The notes beneath the pieces are model-generated. The model was not told the DNA's origin, did no database searches, and saw only the letters and a list, made by a program, of their open reading frames with translations. Shown here in pieces: positions 10,618 through 22,621 of a DNA stretch of 64,000 nucleotides. The translations under genes were made by a program, and so were the position numbers. How positions within the stretch are numbered: the first letter of the stretch is position 1; every line of letters starts with the position of its first letter. The stretch spans positions 13,117,281-13,181,280 of the forward strand of contig NC_059373.1 in NCBI RefSeq assembly GCF_019703515.2. The letters are read 5' to 3'. The DNA comes from Myxocyprinus asiaticus. Lineage: Eukaryota; Chordata; Actinopteri; Cypriniformes; Catostomidae.

Positions 10618-12222
10618 CAAAATTTGCATACCCTTGGAGAATTGGTAATATATGTACCATTTTTAAAGAAAACATGAGTGAGCAGGCAAAACACATTTCT
10701 TTATTTCTTATGGGATTCATATTCAACTGTAGGTTATAACAGAATGGCACAATCATAAAACAAAACATGGCAACAAACAAAAAAAATGAAATGACCCCTG
10801 TTCAAAAGTCTGCATACCCTTAGTTCTTAATACTGTGTATTGCCCCCTTTAAAATCAATGACAGTGTGCAGTCTTTTGTAATAGTTGTCTATGAGGCCCC
10901 AAATTTTTGCAGGTGGTATAGCTGCCCATTTGTCTGGGCAAAATGCCTCCAGGTCATGCAAAATCTTCGGTCGTCTTGCATGAACTGCACGTTTGAGATC
11001 TCTGCAGAGTGGCTCGATGATATTAAGGTTAGGAGACTGTGATGGCCACTCCAGAACCTTCACCTTTTTCTGCTGTAACCACTGGAGGGTCAACTTGGCC
11101 TTGTGCTTAGGGTCATTGTCGTGCTGGAAAGTCCAAGAGCGTCCCATGTGCAGCTTTCGTGCAGAAGAATGCAAATTGTCTGCCAGTATTTTCTGAACAT
11201 GCTGCATTCACCTTGCCATCAATTTTCACAAGATTACCCATGCCTTTAGAGCTCACACACCCCCAAAATGTCAGTGGGCCACCACCTTGCTTCATAGTGG
11301 GGATGGTATTCTTTTCACTATAGGCCTTATTGACCCCTTTCCAAACATGCGCTTATGGTTGTAACCATAAAGCTCTATTTTGGTCTCGTCACTCCAAATT
11401 ACAGTGTGCCAGAAGCTGTGAGGCGTGACGAGGTGTTGTCGGGCATATTGTAACCAGGCTTTTTTGTGGCATTGCAGTAAAGGCTTCTTTCTGGCAACTC
11501 GACCATGCAGCTCATTTTTGTTCAAGTATCGTTGTATTGTGCCTTGAAACAAGCACACTGTCTTTTTCCAGAGCAAAAAAAAAAACCTGTATTTCTCCTA
11601 AGGTTACCTGTGGGTTTTTCTTTGTATCCTGAACAATTCTTCTGGCAGTTGTGGCTAAAATCTTTCTTGGTCTACCTGACCTTGGCTTGGTATCAGGAGA
11701 TTCCTGAATTTTCCACTTCTTAATGTGATTGAACAGTACTGACTGGCATTTACAAGGTTTCGGATATATTTTTATATCCTTTTCCATCTTTATATAGTTC
11801 CATTACCTTGTTACGCAGGTCTTTTGACAGTTCTTTTCTGCTCCCCATGGCTCAGTATCTAGCCTGCTCAGTGCATCCATGTGAGAGCTAACAAACTCAT
11901 AGACTATTTATACACAGACACTAATTGCAATGTAAAAAGCCTCAGGTGTGGGAAATTAACCTTTAATTGCCATTTAAACCTGTGTGTCAACTTGTGTGTC
12001 TGTAACAAGGCCAAACATTCAAGGGTATGTAAACTTTTGATCAGGGCCATTTGGGTGATTTCTGTTATCATTATGATTTAAAAAGGAGCCAAACAACTAT
12101 GTGATAATAAATGGCTTCATATGATCACTATCCTTAAATAAGACATGATCAGTCATATTTTCAAAATCAATGCCAAAATTTCACAATTTCTGCCAGGGTA
12201 TGCAAACTTTTGAGCACAACTG
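10618..12222 (-). mobile_element. Tc1/mariner transposon (1.6 kb), minus orientation
   Basis: The ends CAGTTGTGCTCAAAATTTGC and, mirrored, GCAAACTTTTGAGCACAACTG are flanked by TA on both sides (10616-10617 and 12223-12224). The length of 1605 bp is usual for a full Tc1 element. Confidence 0.92.
10827..11848 (-). pseudogene. Tc1-like transposase, frameshifted
   Basis: The start MGSRKELS is at 11848. The paired-type DNA-binding part includes KKWKIQESPDTKPRSGRPRK. A frame change follows, then HTVIWSDETKIELYGYNHKR with the first catalytic D, then GGGPLTFWGCVSSKG, and finally FQHDNDPKHKAK and PNLNIIEPLCRDL with the second D and the E, 34 residues apart. It ends GGNTQY and stop. At least three frames are needed, with a deleted or frameshifted portion near 11580, so the protein cannot be made intact. 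Confidence 0.9.
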
Positions 12223-12285
12223 TATAGGTATAATGTTGTATTACAGATTAGAAAGGTACAAACTTAGTATTCTATCTATCATCAA

Positions 12286-13114
12286 TCAAACGTTTTAGAA
12301 CACAAATTTTTTTTATCTTGAATATTTTTGATGCTTCTGTTCACCAAGGATGCTTTAAATTGATTGGGAATCACAGTAAAGACATTTATAATGTTACAAA
12401 TTATTGTTTCTATTTATATAAATGCTATATATTTATTACACTTTCTGTTCACCAAGAATCCTCAGCTTGCAGCAATGCAAGAGTTTGGCATTGAAGTTGC
12501 AGGTTTAAGAGCTGTGAGGAGTCTTTTTTTTCAAACTAGAGAATCTGGTGCACTTGTTCTCTTGTTGTTGTGCCTCTGTGCTGTCCACTTCTGTCTCTGT
12601 CTCTGTCCTGGTTGGATCCAGTTTGCTTTCTTCTTTCAAAACAGTAGTGCATGGAATAATCTTCATCTCTCAAAAGAACAATAGACTGATGAATTTCAGG
12701 AGAAATTTGTTTCTTTTTAAAACCAAACCAAATTTGACCTGCAACTGTAAAGTGACAATCAAAAAAAGAAACTGCATTGTGATTTCCACACTTATGTAAC
12801 ATAACCATTTTCAACTGTTCTAATAATAAGAAATGTTTCTTGGGTGTGAAATTAGCACATTAGAAAGATTTCTTAAGGATTAGGTGACACAGTATATTCT
12901 TAGAGCAATGATTGCTAAAAATTCAGCTTTGCCATCATGGGTAAAAACCAAATAAATAAATAAAAAATAGAATGTCTATAAAATAGAAACTGTAATAATA
13001 TTCTACATTGTAAAGATGTAGTATTTATTTTTTTTTTTTATCAATTTATGCATCGTTTGGAACAGAAGCATCAATTTCTTTAAAAAACAAAAATGGCTTA
13101 GTCTTCTAAAACTT

Positions 13115-13118
<4 letters not shown>
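12286..13118. repeat. Foldback MITE with TCAAACGTTTTAGAA ends
   Basis: The left end TCAAACGTTTTAGAACAC is mirrored by GTCTTCTAAAACTTTTGA at the right. A second inverted pair (GATGCTTCTGTTC and GAACAGAAGCATC) lies inside. There is no credible protein. Its right end runs directly into the (AT)n tract at 13119. Confidence 0.65.

Positions 13119-13177
<59 letters not shown>
13119..13177. repeat. (AT)n-(AC)n microsatellite
   Basis: An uninterrupted AT run is followed by an AC run that ends exactly at the CAG terminus of the Tc1 element beginning at 13178. Confidence 0.97.
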
Positions 13178-13179
<2 letters not shown>

Positions 13180-14796
13180 GTGCTGTGGGAAAGTATTTGC
13201 CCCATCCTGATTTGTTCTGTTTTTGTGTATATCTCATACTAAATTGTTTAAAAAAAACTTCAAATCTAACATAACACAAGGCAATCTGAGTAAACACAAA
13301 ATACAGTTTATAAATGATAATGTTATTTATTGAAGCAAAAAAGTTATCCAATACCAACTAGGCCTGTTTGAAAAAGGATTTGCCCCCCTTAGTTAATAAA
13401 TCCCCAAATATATGAAACTGCATTCATAATGGGGTTCAGCTGGGCTAGAAACACCCAGGCCTGATTACTGCCAGCCCTGTTCAATCAATTCAACACCTAA
13501 ATCTAACTTTTTCAGCAGCATGAATTTGGCTACAAGGTCTCACCGAGTAGCACACTATGCCAAGGTCAAAAGAAATGATGAGGAAAAGGTTTTTTGAAAT
13601 GCATCAATCTGGGAACGGTTACAAAGCTTTTTCAAAGGCTCTGGGACTCCAAAGAACCAAAGTAAAAGCCATTATCTCCAAATGGAGAACACTTTGCACA
13701 GTAGTGAACCTTCCCAGAAGTGGCCGACCTTCCAAAATTCCTTCAAGAGCACAGCGACAACTCCTCCAGGAAGTCACAATAAAGCCAAGTACAACATCCA
13801 AGGAACTGCAGGCCTCTCTCGCATCAATATAGGTCACTGTTCATGACTCCACTATCAGAAAGATAGTGGGCAAAAATGTCATCCATGGAAGAGTGGAGAG
13901 GCAAAGACCACTGCTAACCCAGAAGAACATTAAGGCTTGTCTGAATTTTGCCAGAACACACCTTGATGATCCTCAAACCTTTTGGGAGAATGTTCTGTGG
14001 ACTGAAGAGTCGAAAGTAGAACTGTTTGGAAGACAGGCATCCCGTTATATCTGGTGTAAATCAAACACAAAATTCCACAAAAAGAACATTATACCTATGG
14101 TCAAGCATGGTGGTGGTTGTGTGATGGTGTGGGGATGCTTTGCTGCTTCAGAGTGAATTGCAGTAATTGAGGGAAACATGAATTCTGCTCTCTACAGAAA
14201 TTCTAAAGGAGAACATCTAGTCATCAGTCCATGAGTTGAAGCTCAAGCAAAACTCAATTATGCAGCAAGGCAATGATCCAAAGCATAGGAGTAAATCCAC
14301 CTCTGAATGGCTCAAAAGAAGCTAAATTAAAGTTTTGGAGTGGCCTAGTTAAAGTCCTGACTTGAACCCGCTGTGGCAGGACCTTCAACGGGCAGTGCAT
14401 GCTTGAAAACCCTCCAATGTGGCTGAACTAAAGCAGTTCTGCAAAGAAGAGTGGGCCGAAATTCCACCATGGCATTGTGAAAGAGTAATCTCCAGTTATC
14501 GGGAGTGTTTGGATGCAGTTGTTGCTGCTAAAGGTGGCACAACCAGCTAAGTTTAAGGGGACTATTAGTTTTTCACATGGGTGGTATAGGTGTTGGATTA
14601 CGTTTTTGCTTCAATAAAAAATAATAATAATAATAATAAAAAAACAACATATATTTGAAAAATGTATTTTGTGTTTACTCAGGTTGCCTTTGTTTTATGT
14701 TATATCTCGTTTGAAGATCTAAAACAATTTAGTATTTGAAAAATACACAAGAACAGAAGAAATCAGGATGAGGGCAAATACTTTTTCACAGTACTG
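13178..14796 (+). mobile_element. Tc1/mariner transposon (1.6 kb) between mirrored microsatellites
   Basis: The ends CAGTGCTGTGGGAAAGTATT and, mirrored, AATACTTTTTCACAGTACTG enclose 1619 bp. Subterminal sequences are also mirrored (TTTTTGTGTATATCTCATAC against ATATCTCGTTTGAAGATC). The left flank is (AT)n(AC)n and the right flank is (TG)n(TA)n(CA)n. Confidence 0.9.
13557..14550 (+). pseudogene. Tc1-like transposase with several stops
   Basis: It begins MPRSKEMMRKRFFEMHQSGN with a helix-turn-helix and LPRSGRPSKI. A TAG near 13830 follows LQASLASI. Another frame resumes with NVIHGRVERQRPLL and contains FWENVLWTEESKVELFG, where the catalytic D is replaced by E (WTEES rather than WSDET), and HGGGCVMVWGCFAASE before TGA. 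The remainder, to a GGTTS-like end at about 14550, has further stops. It is clearly inactive. Confidence 0.88.
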
Positions 14797-14806
14797 TGTG
14801 TATGTA

Positions 14807-14890
<84 letters not shown>
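14797..14890. repeat. (TG)n-(TA)n-(CA)n microsatellite
   Basis: TGTG, TATG repeats, a long TG run, a TA run and a CA run join the right end of one Tc1 element (14796) to the left end of another (14891). Confidence 0.97.
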
Positions 14891-14892
<2 letters not shown>

Positions 14893-15124
14893 GCTCTGGA
14901 AAAAATTAAGAGACCACTACAAAATTATCAGTTTCTCTGGATTTACTATTTATAGGTATGTGTTTGAGTAAAATGAACATTTTTGTTTTATTCTATCAAG
15001 TACTGACAAAATTTCTCCTAAATTCCAAATAAAAATATTGTCAGTTAGAGCATTTATTTGCAGAAAATGACAACTGGTCAAAATAACAAAAGATGCAATG
15101 TTTTCAGGCCACAAATAATGCAAT
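14891..15124 (+). mobile_element. Tc1-like transposon end fragment
   Basis: CAGCTCTGGAAAAAATTAAG begins directly after the CA run and continues with subterminal sequence of a fish Tc1 family (CAAATAAAAATATTGTCAGT, AACAAAAGATGCAATG). There is no transposase. It stops where Sleeping Beauty-like sequence begins. Confidence 0.75.
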
Positions 15125-15317
15125 GCTACCAAATACTTACAAAGTGTATGTCTGACCCACTGGGAATGTGATAAAAGAAATAAAAGCTGAAATAAATCAT
15201 TCTCTCTCTACTATTATTCTGACATTTCACATCCTTAAAATAAAGTTTTTGTTTCATTAGACCAGAGGACATTTCTCCAAAAAGATATTTGTCCCCATGT
15301 GCACTTGCAAACTAGTC

Positions 15318-15735
15318 CCCCCAATTTGGAATGCCCAATTCCTAATGCGCTGTAAGTCCTCGTGGTGGCGTAGTGACTCGCCTCAATCCGGGTGGCGGAG
15401 GACGAATCTCAGTTGCCTCTGCGTCTGAAACCGTCAATCCGCACATCTTATTACGTAGCTTGTTGAGCGCGTTACTGCGGAGACATATCACATGTGGAAG
15501 CTTCACGCTATTCTCTGCAGCATCCACGCACAACTCACCACGTGCCCCACCGAGAGTGAGAACCACATCATAGCAGCCACGAGGAGGTTACCCCATGTGA
15601 CTCTACCCTCCCTAGCAACCAGGCCAATTTGGTTGCTTAGGAGACCTGGCTGGAGTCACTTAGCACACCCTGGATTCGAACTCATAACTCCAGGGTGGTA
15701 GTCAGCGTTTTTACTGGCTGAGCTACCCAGGCCCT
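15318..15735 (-). repeat. Long tRNA-derived SINE
   Basis: The minus strand starts GGCCTGGGTAGCTCAGCCAG, has a B box GAGTTCGAATCC-like segment, and ends in the CCAATTTGGGG tail. It is flanked by CTAGTC at 15312-15317 and 15736-15741. The same family lies at 24676-25096 and 34928-35330. Confidence 0.88.
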
Positions 15736-15754
15736 CTAGTCTGGATTTTTTTAT

Positions 15755-16129
15755 GGTGGTTTTGGAGCAGTGGCTTCTTCCTTGCTGAGCAGCCTTTCAG
15801 ATTGTCAATATTGGACTCGTTTTACTGTGGATATAGATACTTGTCTACCTGTTTCCTCCAGCATCTTCACAAGGTCCTTTGCTGTTGTTCTGGGATTGAT
15901 TTGCACTTTTCGCTCCAAACTACATTCATCTCTAGGAGACAGAATACATCTCCTTCCTGAGCGGTATGATGGCTGCATGGTCCCATGGTGTTTATACTTG
16001 TGTACTATTGTTTGTACAGTTGAACGTGGTACCTTCAGGCATTTGGAAATTGCTCCCAAGGATGAAACAGATTGTGGAGGTCCACAATATTTTTCTGTGG
16101 TCTTGGCTGATTTCTTATGATTTCCCCAT
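15755..16129 (-). pseudogene. Sleeping Beauty-like transposase, N-terminal half only
   Basis: The family start codon is at 16129 (MGKS then a TAA). A frame shift puts the DNA-binding region into an open frame reading SLGAISKCLKVPRSTVQTIV, YRSGRRCILSPRDE and VQINPRTTAKDLVKMLEE, the paired-type recognition region. Past the SINE, bases 15247-15311 still encode the segment around the first catalytic D (FWRNVLWSNETK-like, read TTTTTGGAGAAATGTCCTCTG). The second D and the E are absent. Confidence 0.85.
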
Positions 16130-16496
16130 GATGTCAAGCAAAGAGGCACTGAGTTTAAAGGTAGGCCTTAAAATACATCCACAGGTACACCTCCAATTCA
16201 GTACACCTCCTATCAGAAGCTAATTGGCTAATTGTCTAAAGGCGTGACATCATTTTCTGGAAATTTCCAAGCTGCTTAAAGGCACAGTAAACTTAGTGTA
16301 TGTAAACTTCTGTCAATTAAAAGTGAAACAATCTGTATGTAAACAATTGTTGGAAAAATTGCTTGAGTCATGCACAAAGTAGATGTCCTAAACTACAGTT
16401 GCCAAAACTATAGTTTGCTAATATTAAATCTGTGGAGTGGTTAAATGAGTTTTAATGATTCAACCTAAGTGTATGTAAACTTCTGACTTCAATTGC

Positions 16497-17850
16497 ACAT
16501 AGAAGGTTATGTACTTAAGGGCAGGGTAGGGGGCTGAAACTTGTCGCATTAAGAAATGAAACAAAAAGCCACCTTTACCTTCAAGTCATGGGTCACTAAT
16601 CAGAAGCACTTAGGCAGAGCAGGGGTTGCTGTGGTGATAGTGGATGGGGGGAGAGATGGTCATTTATCACTGGCTGTTTCACGGTGAGCCTGAGAGGAAA
16701 AGACAGCACAGACTCTGCAGACAAACGACCAACAATAAAGAGAATTAATCAGCACTGATTACCTGACTCCCCACAACCGATAATGGAGGCTTGGAGAAAC
16801 AAAGAGAGGAGAAAGGGAGAGAGAGAAAAGAGCAAGTTTGGGTTGCAATAGAATTAACAGGACATGCAGAATCTGTTCGCTCTAAATGGACTTTCTCTTC
16901 AAATATGACATGTCATCTTTTTCTACTTTGGTTTAATGATGTGTTTTATTTAATATTTGTATTTATTTCAATGTGTCCCAGAGGCCAATAACAGAGTCCT
17001 ATGTCGTACCACTGAACATTCCTCTGAGCTCTAGGCTGTTATTGCCCTGTGGTCCGTCAATACAGTGATCAGAACTTAACACAGTCTGATGGATTAAACA
17101 ACTGAACGAATTGGATTCTTCTTGCTCTGCAATGCCAGCTAATCATTCCCCACACACAGCAATAAAATGCACCTCAAGCACGGTCACATGCTCATATTCT
17201 ACATTCAGCTCACCAATCACTGCCACATCTGATTTTGATATCTGAGATGACAAGGATTGGCCATTTATACTGGCTGTCTGGAATGCTAACAATCAGGTAA
17301 AGGCAAAATTGTGATAAATCAGCCACATCTGCCCTTTTATACCCATTTTCTAAAACATCAGAAACTACATAAGGTCTATTTTGCAGATAAAACATTAAGT
17401 TTAAAAGGAAATTGTTTATTGTGAAGGGTTTATGTTGAAAATGAAGAGACTTTAATCTGAACAAGCATTTTAAAATAGCCAGACCCCATGTACCCCATTG
17501 GTCTTAAATCTCATTTGCGTTCACCTACATTAATGCTGTTTGAAGATGCATCAAGGGAGGTTTGATTTTAATAATGCCGAACACCATTGGGTCTTGTATG
17601 TGGCATGACCATTCACAACTTGGCGAGTTTAAATATGTGGAAGTGTGAATGAGATATGAGAGCTATTGCAGAGGGGAAAATTATCAAATAATAACTAATT
17701 TCATTTCTGTCTGTTCCTCAACACAAATCTATGGCTTCTTAGAAGACTTGGAACATAGCACATTAGTCATATGGTCTACTTTAATGGTGCTTTTTGTCAA
17801 TGGGTTTGACATAATTTAGAACAAAATCTGGCCAAAAAAAAAAAAGTCAT
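16497..17850. other. Mostly unique intergenic sequence with a candidate conserved noncoding block
   Basis: No gene is seen. The part at about 16560-16800 is free of repeats, has balanced base composition and homeobox-type sites (GAATTAATCAGCACTGATTA), as conserved noncoding elements often do. A short GA-rich stretch follows at 16790-16835. This is inference without alignment. Confidence 0.3.
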
Positions 17851-18067
17851 TTTCTGTTTTTTATTTATTTATTTATTTTTTTTATTAAAAGATTTTATTG
17901 ATTCCATATAACATTAAAAAAACATAAAAATAACAGAATATTTGGAATCACAATATATTATTTACAACCCTTCCTCCTGAACACAAACAGATACCCCAGT
18001 GGTCAAATACAATTGACAAAGACACACAAACAAACAATAAAACAGAAGAAAATATTTAGAAATACAT

Positions 18068-21000
18068 TTAAATAAAGTATATGTTCAAAAACAAAAAGGC
18101 TACAACATACACATTTAAAACAACACGTCTCCCTCTACTGTCCCTCCCCGAGAGCCCTCCAAAAAAGGCCAAATAGCTGCCCCACCTCCTGATGAACATA
18201 TCCATGTTGCCTAGACTTCTATATGACAACTCTTCCCAAGCTGCCACCCTGCCCATCTCCTTGCACCACTCACGAAACGAAGGGGCTCCAGCTGACTTCC
18301 ATCCTCTAAGGGTAATCTGTCTGCCCACCATAACACTGGCCAGGATCCAATTCTTCATGTACTTATCTCCTACATCAATGTCCGCCCCGTCACCCAAAAT
18401 ACAGAGCCTGGGGCAAAAGGAGATCCGAGTACCCAATACGTCGGCCATAAAATTCTGAACCCTCAACCAGAACTCCTGTATCTTACGACACCTCCAAAAA
18501 ACATGGGTGGCGTCTCCATCTTCTAAATGGCATCGCCAGCAGGTGGGTGTGTCCTTAAGACCAAGTCTATACAATTTAGAAGGGGTCCAATAAAATCTAT
18601 GTAGAATCTTAAATTGCATAAGGTGCACCCTTGCATCTCTAGATGCAGACTTGACGTCTTTAAGAATCCTAGCCCACACTCCCAAATCAACGATTTTAAA
18701 ACAAATTTAAATCTTCCTCCCATAATCTTTTGAGGGAATTTAAAGCTCCGTCCCCCAGACTCTGAATTAGCAGGGAGTAATACACTGATGCCTCATGACC
18801 TTTCCCAAAAGCAATAATCACCACTCCCAGAGTATCTGCCGCACTAGGGGGGTGCGTGCCACTCCCAAAAACAGTGCAGAGTAGTGGTGCAGCTGTAAAT
18901 ACTTACAAAATTTAGATCTGGGAATTCCAAAATTTTGAACCAAATTTTCAAAAGGTCTCAATACTCCACTCTCATATAGGTCACCGAGTGTATTATCCCC
19001 CCTCACAATCCAATCTGACCAACAGAAAGGGGACTTATTAATGCATAGTTTAGGGTTCTGCCATATGCTCGAGGCTACGTTTAAATAAATATCCGAATTA
19101 AACACTCTGGACACTTTTGTCCATATTGAGTGTAAATGCAAAATAACGGGTATGACTTAACTTCTCAGATTAATTTGATCGAAAGGCTATGCAGAGGCAA
19201 GATATGGGCAAGAGCTTCCTTTTCAATACAAAACCAGGGAGGGGCTCTCTCAGGTGGAAGCAACCAATGAGCCAAATGTCTGAGACCGAATGCATAATAA
19301 TAAAACAAAATCTTGGGTAGGCCTAACCCACCTTTGTCAATCGGCCTATGTAACTTATTGAAATTTAACCTGGCACGCTTACCATTCCAAATGAAGGACT
19401 TCGCTATGCTATCAAATTGCTTGAAATAAGAGAGGGGGACATCTATAGGGAGAGATTGTAACAGGTAGTTGAATTTTGGAATACAATTCATTTTTATTAC
19501 ATTAACCTTCCCAATCATCGATAAGTGTAATGAAGCCCACCTGTCCACATCATTCGAAAACCTTTTTATTAAGGGATCAAAATTAACTCTGACTAAATCA
19601 GATAAATTTGCTGGGAATAAAATTCCCAAATACTTAATGCCCTGTTTAGGCCACTGGAAGGCGCCCGGCTGGAAGGCCATTACTGGACAGTACGCTGTCA
19701 AATCCAAAGCTTCGGATTTAGACCAATTGACTTTGTATCCTGAGAACTTGGAAAAGGAATTAATAATTCTGTGGAGGCAAGGCATAGATCTAGTGGGGTT
19801 GGAGATGAATAATAAAATATCGTCTGCGTAAAGCAGAAGCTTATGCGCCACACTTCCCGCAATCAACACTGGAAAATCAACCAGGATTAAAATCATAAAT
19901 GTACTCCCGAACCCATACATTTCCAAAATCTTAAAAAGATAATCCCATTCTACCATATCAGACTGATCATTCGCTACTGACCACATGATATTGATGAGAC
20001 GCCTGATGTTATCAGAAGAGCTGTGTCCTCGAATAAACCCCACCTGATCTATATGTATAAGTGATGTCATAATTTTACTTAATCGATTAGCCAGAATTTC
20101 TGACAAAATGTTTACATCTAGTTGGATCAGGGAGATTGGATGGTAACTTTTACACTCACTTGGATCTTTGTACTTTTTAAGAATCAGACTGATCTGGGCT
20201 TGTGTCATGGTTGGAGGAAGCTTTCCCTTCTTTAATGATTCAGTATAAACTTCTAACAAAAGTGGAGCCAGTTCTGTAGCATAGGATCTAAAAAATTCTG
20301 CAGCAAAACCATCTGGCCCTGGAGTCTTGCCAGTAGGTAGGGACTTAATTACCTCGTCTAGCTCCTCCAAGGATATCTCAGAATCAAGAGCGTTTTTTTG
20401 CTCAGTCTTCAGTTTAGGAAGATCTAATGGTTCCACAAATTTTCTAATATCTTCATGAGTAGACGAAGACATGGAATTATAAAGATCAAGATAGAATTCT
20501 TTAAAGGCATTATTAATATCAATGGCTGAGGTAAAAATTTCACCACCAGCAGATTGGTATGAGAGAGGGAATGGTAGAAAAAGACTCTCTCTGCTTTATA
20601 TATCTAGCCAAAAGCTTCCCTGCTTTGTCCCCCGACTCAAAGTATGACTGTCTTGCCCTGAATAACCAAAACTCCACTTTCTGCGACAAAATAGTATTAT
20701 ATCTGTATTTCAATTGGGTCAATTCTCTGAGGCCATCAGATGACATACGGCGCTTCAGTTCTGCCTCAGCACTTTTAATATTTCCTTCCAACTCCACGAG
20801 TTCTCGTGCTTTGGATTTTTGATGAATGAGGCATACTGTATGATCCGACCCCTATGAACTGCCTTAAGTGCCTCCCAAGCCACACCCATAGAGGATACCG
20901 AGGACCAGTTGGTCTCCATATAAACACTGATTTCAGTCTTTAACATTTGTTGGAAATCAGGATTTTGCAAAAGGGACACATTAAGTCACCAACTATATGA

Positions 21001-21105
21001 TTTCTTTTTCTTTTTATATGGCAACACCTCTAAACTCACCAGGGCGTGATCCGAGACTAAGATGTTTCCAATTGAGCAATCAACAACAGATGAAATGAGG
21101 GATTT

Positions 21106-21166
<61 letters not shown>

Positions 21167-21775
21167 ATTCTAGAATAAATCTTATGGACTGATGAAAAAA
21201 AATGTATAGTCTGTACCAGATGGGTTCAAAAGTCTCCAAATATCTATAAGACCAAGATTTTTACACATCCTGTGAAGCGTCAATGTTGCTCTAGGAGGCT
21301 TGCACACTTTTGCTTCACACTGATCAAGGACTGAGTCCATCAAAAGATTAAAGTCTCCTCCCAGTATTATATCATGAGGGGTGCCAGGGGCTTGCAACAT
21401 CCCTTCAAGATCTATAAAAAAAACTCTGATCATCAGCGTTAGGTCCGTAAATATTAGCCAAAATCAGACTTTGCCCCTGAATTTCTGCTAAAACAATAAT
21501 GACTCTTCCTAATTTATCATTAAACTGTTTGAGAAATTTGATTTGTAAATGTTTATTTACCAATATAATGACTCCCTTGCTCTTACCTGAGCCAACACTA
21601 AAGAAAACATGTCCACCCCATATCTTCCCAAATTTTTCAGCTTCCTGTGGGGAAAGATGTGTTTCTTGAAGAAACACTATATCATATTTCTTACGTTTAA
21701 TATTTTATGGGGTGCCCCAACCCATTCACATTTCCATGTGGAGTGAGATAGTACACTCATACCAACATTCGACAT
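18068..21775 (-). pseudogene. L1 ORF2 (endonuclease-reverse transcriptase), broken
   Basis: Starting from MSNVGMSV (21775), the endonuclease shows FLQETHL, ANIYGPN, LGGDFN and TLTLHRMC across two frames. The RT frame (20472-19165) holds LPTGKTPGPDGFAAEFFRS, DQVGFIRGHSS and LLLYADDILLF, the catalytic YADD. Between EWDYLFKILEMYGFGS and KLLLYADD the fold is too short: the sequence with the RQGCPLSP-type motif is missing, so the palm is incomplete. After a further break, 18685-18068 gives a CWRCHLEDGDATHVFWRC zinc knuckle and the C-terminus. It cannot be active. Confidence 0.9.
21108..21158. repeat. (TA)n microsatellite inside L1 ORF2
   Basis: A pure TA run of about 50 bases lies between the endonuclease and reverse-transcriptase segments. 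Confidence 0.97.
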
Positions 21776-22621
21776 TTTGATATAATAGAAAAAATAAATT
21801 GTGTGCCAAAAACAAAATTATGAAGACCACATTTCAACATCAGTGCAACAATAAAACCACGAACTTCCCCCGAACAAAACAAACAGAAAAAAGAAAAACG
21901 TGCGCATTAACCCCGCGCACGAATGCGCCAACCGGCGTCAATCCTTAAAACTCAAAGAGTCCATGTATGCCTACGAGAGCCCCCGCGACAACTTTGCCAA
22001 TGGATTGCTCAATTTTGCCTCACAAATTTGTGAGGCAAAATTACATAACATCAAATATTTTGTAAAACAAACCCAGCCAATAGGCAGAATAAACAAAGAA
22101 TGTGTAGACTCATTCACAGAACTGTCTCGAAGGTGTGTTCCTTCACAAAACAAATTCCAGCCAATATAAAGCCGTTCATTTTCCTCGGACAGACAAACAA
22201 ATCTTCAGTGAGCCAGCTGATGAGTGCAGCAGATGATGTAATCATTCCAATGTCCCATGAAAATACTCCACAAATCATACTCCAGCCAACAGGAGGCATA
22301 AGCGCAAGGAACTGATAGATTCATCCATAACTGTCCCGAAGTAATGTTATTTAACAAAACAAGCTCCAACCGCTAGGCGGAACCAGCACAAAAGGAAACG
22401 AAACACACATCCCGGTTCCTCGGATGGTCAAAATTAAATTCACTCGGAGGCCACATAAAAGTATATCCCATGATTTACACAGTCCACCAACTTTATAAAA
22501 GACATCCTTTGTATGGGCAAATAGATGTCCGGGAACTTCATTGTAAAAGTGATCTTCCGTCAATGCAAAAGTTTCTTTAAGGAAAAGTATTAATCCACAA
22601 AACAAAACAAACTCCAACCAC

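Larger units (their letters stand above)
15125..16496. mobile_element. Sleeping Beauty-like Tc1 element, internally inverted and deleted
   Basis: The minus strand from 16496 has the Sleeping Beauty left inverted repeat with its two direct repeats (AAGTTTACATACACTTAGG type) and then the N-terminal transposase. On the plus strand, 15125-15246 resembles the end of the same family's gene and right repeat (GCTACCAAATAC, GACCCACTGGGAATGTGAT), in the opposite orientation to the left half. A SINE sits at 15318-15735. The assignment rests on recalled Sleeping Beauty structure. Confidence 0.75.
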
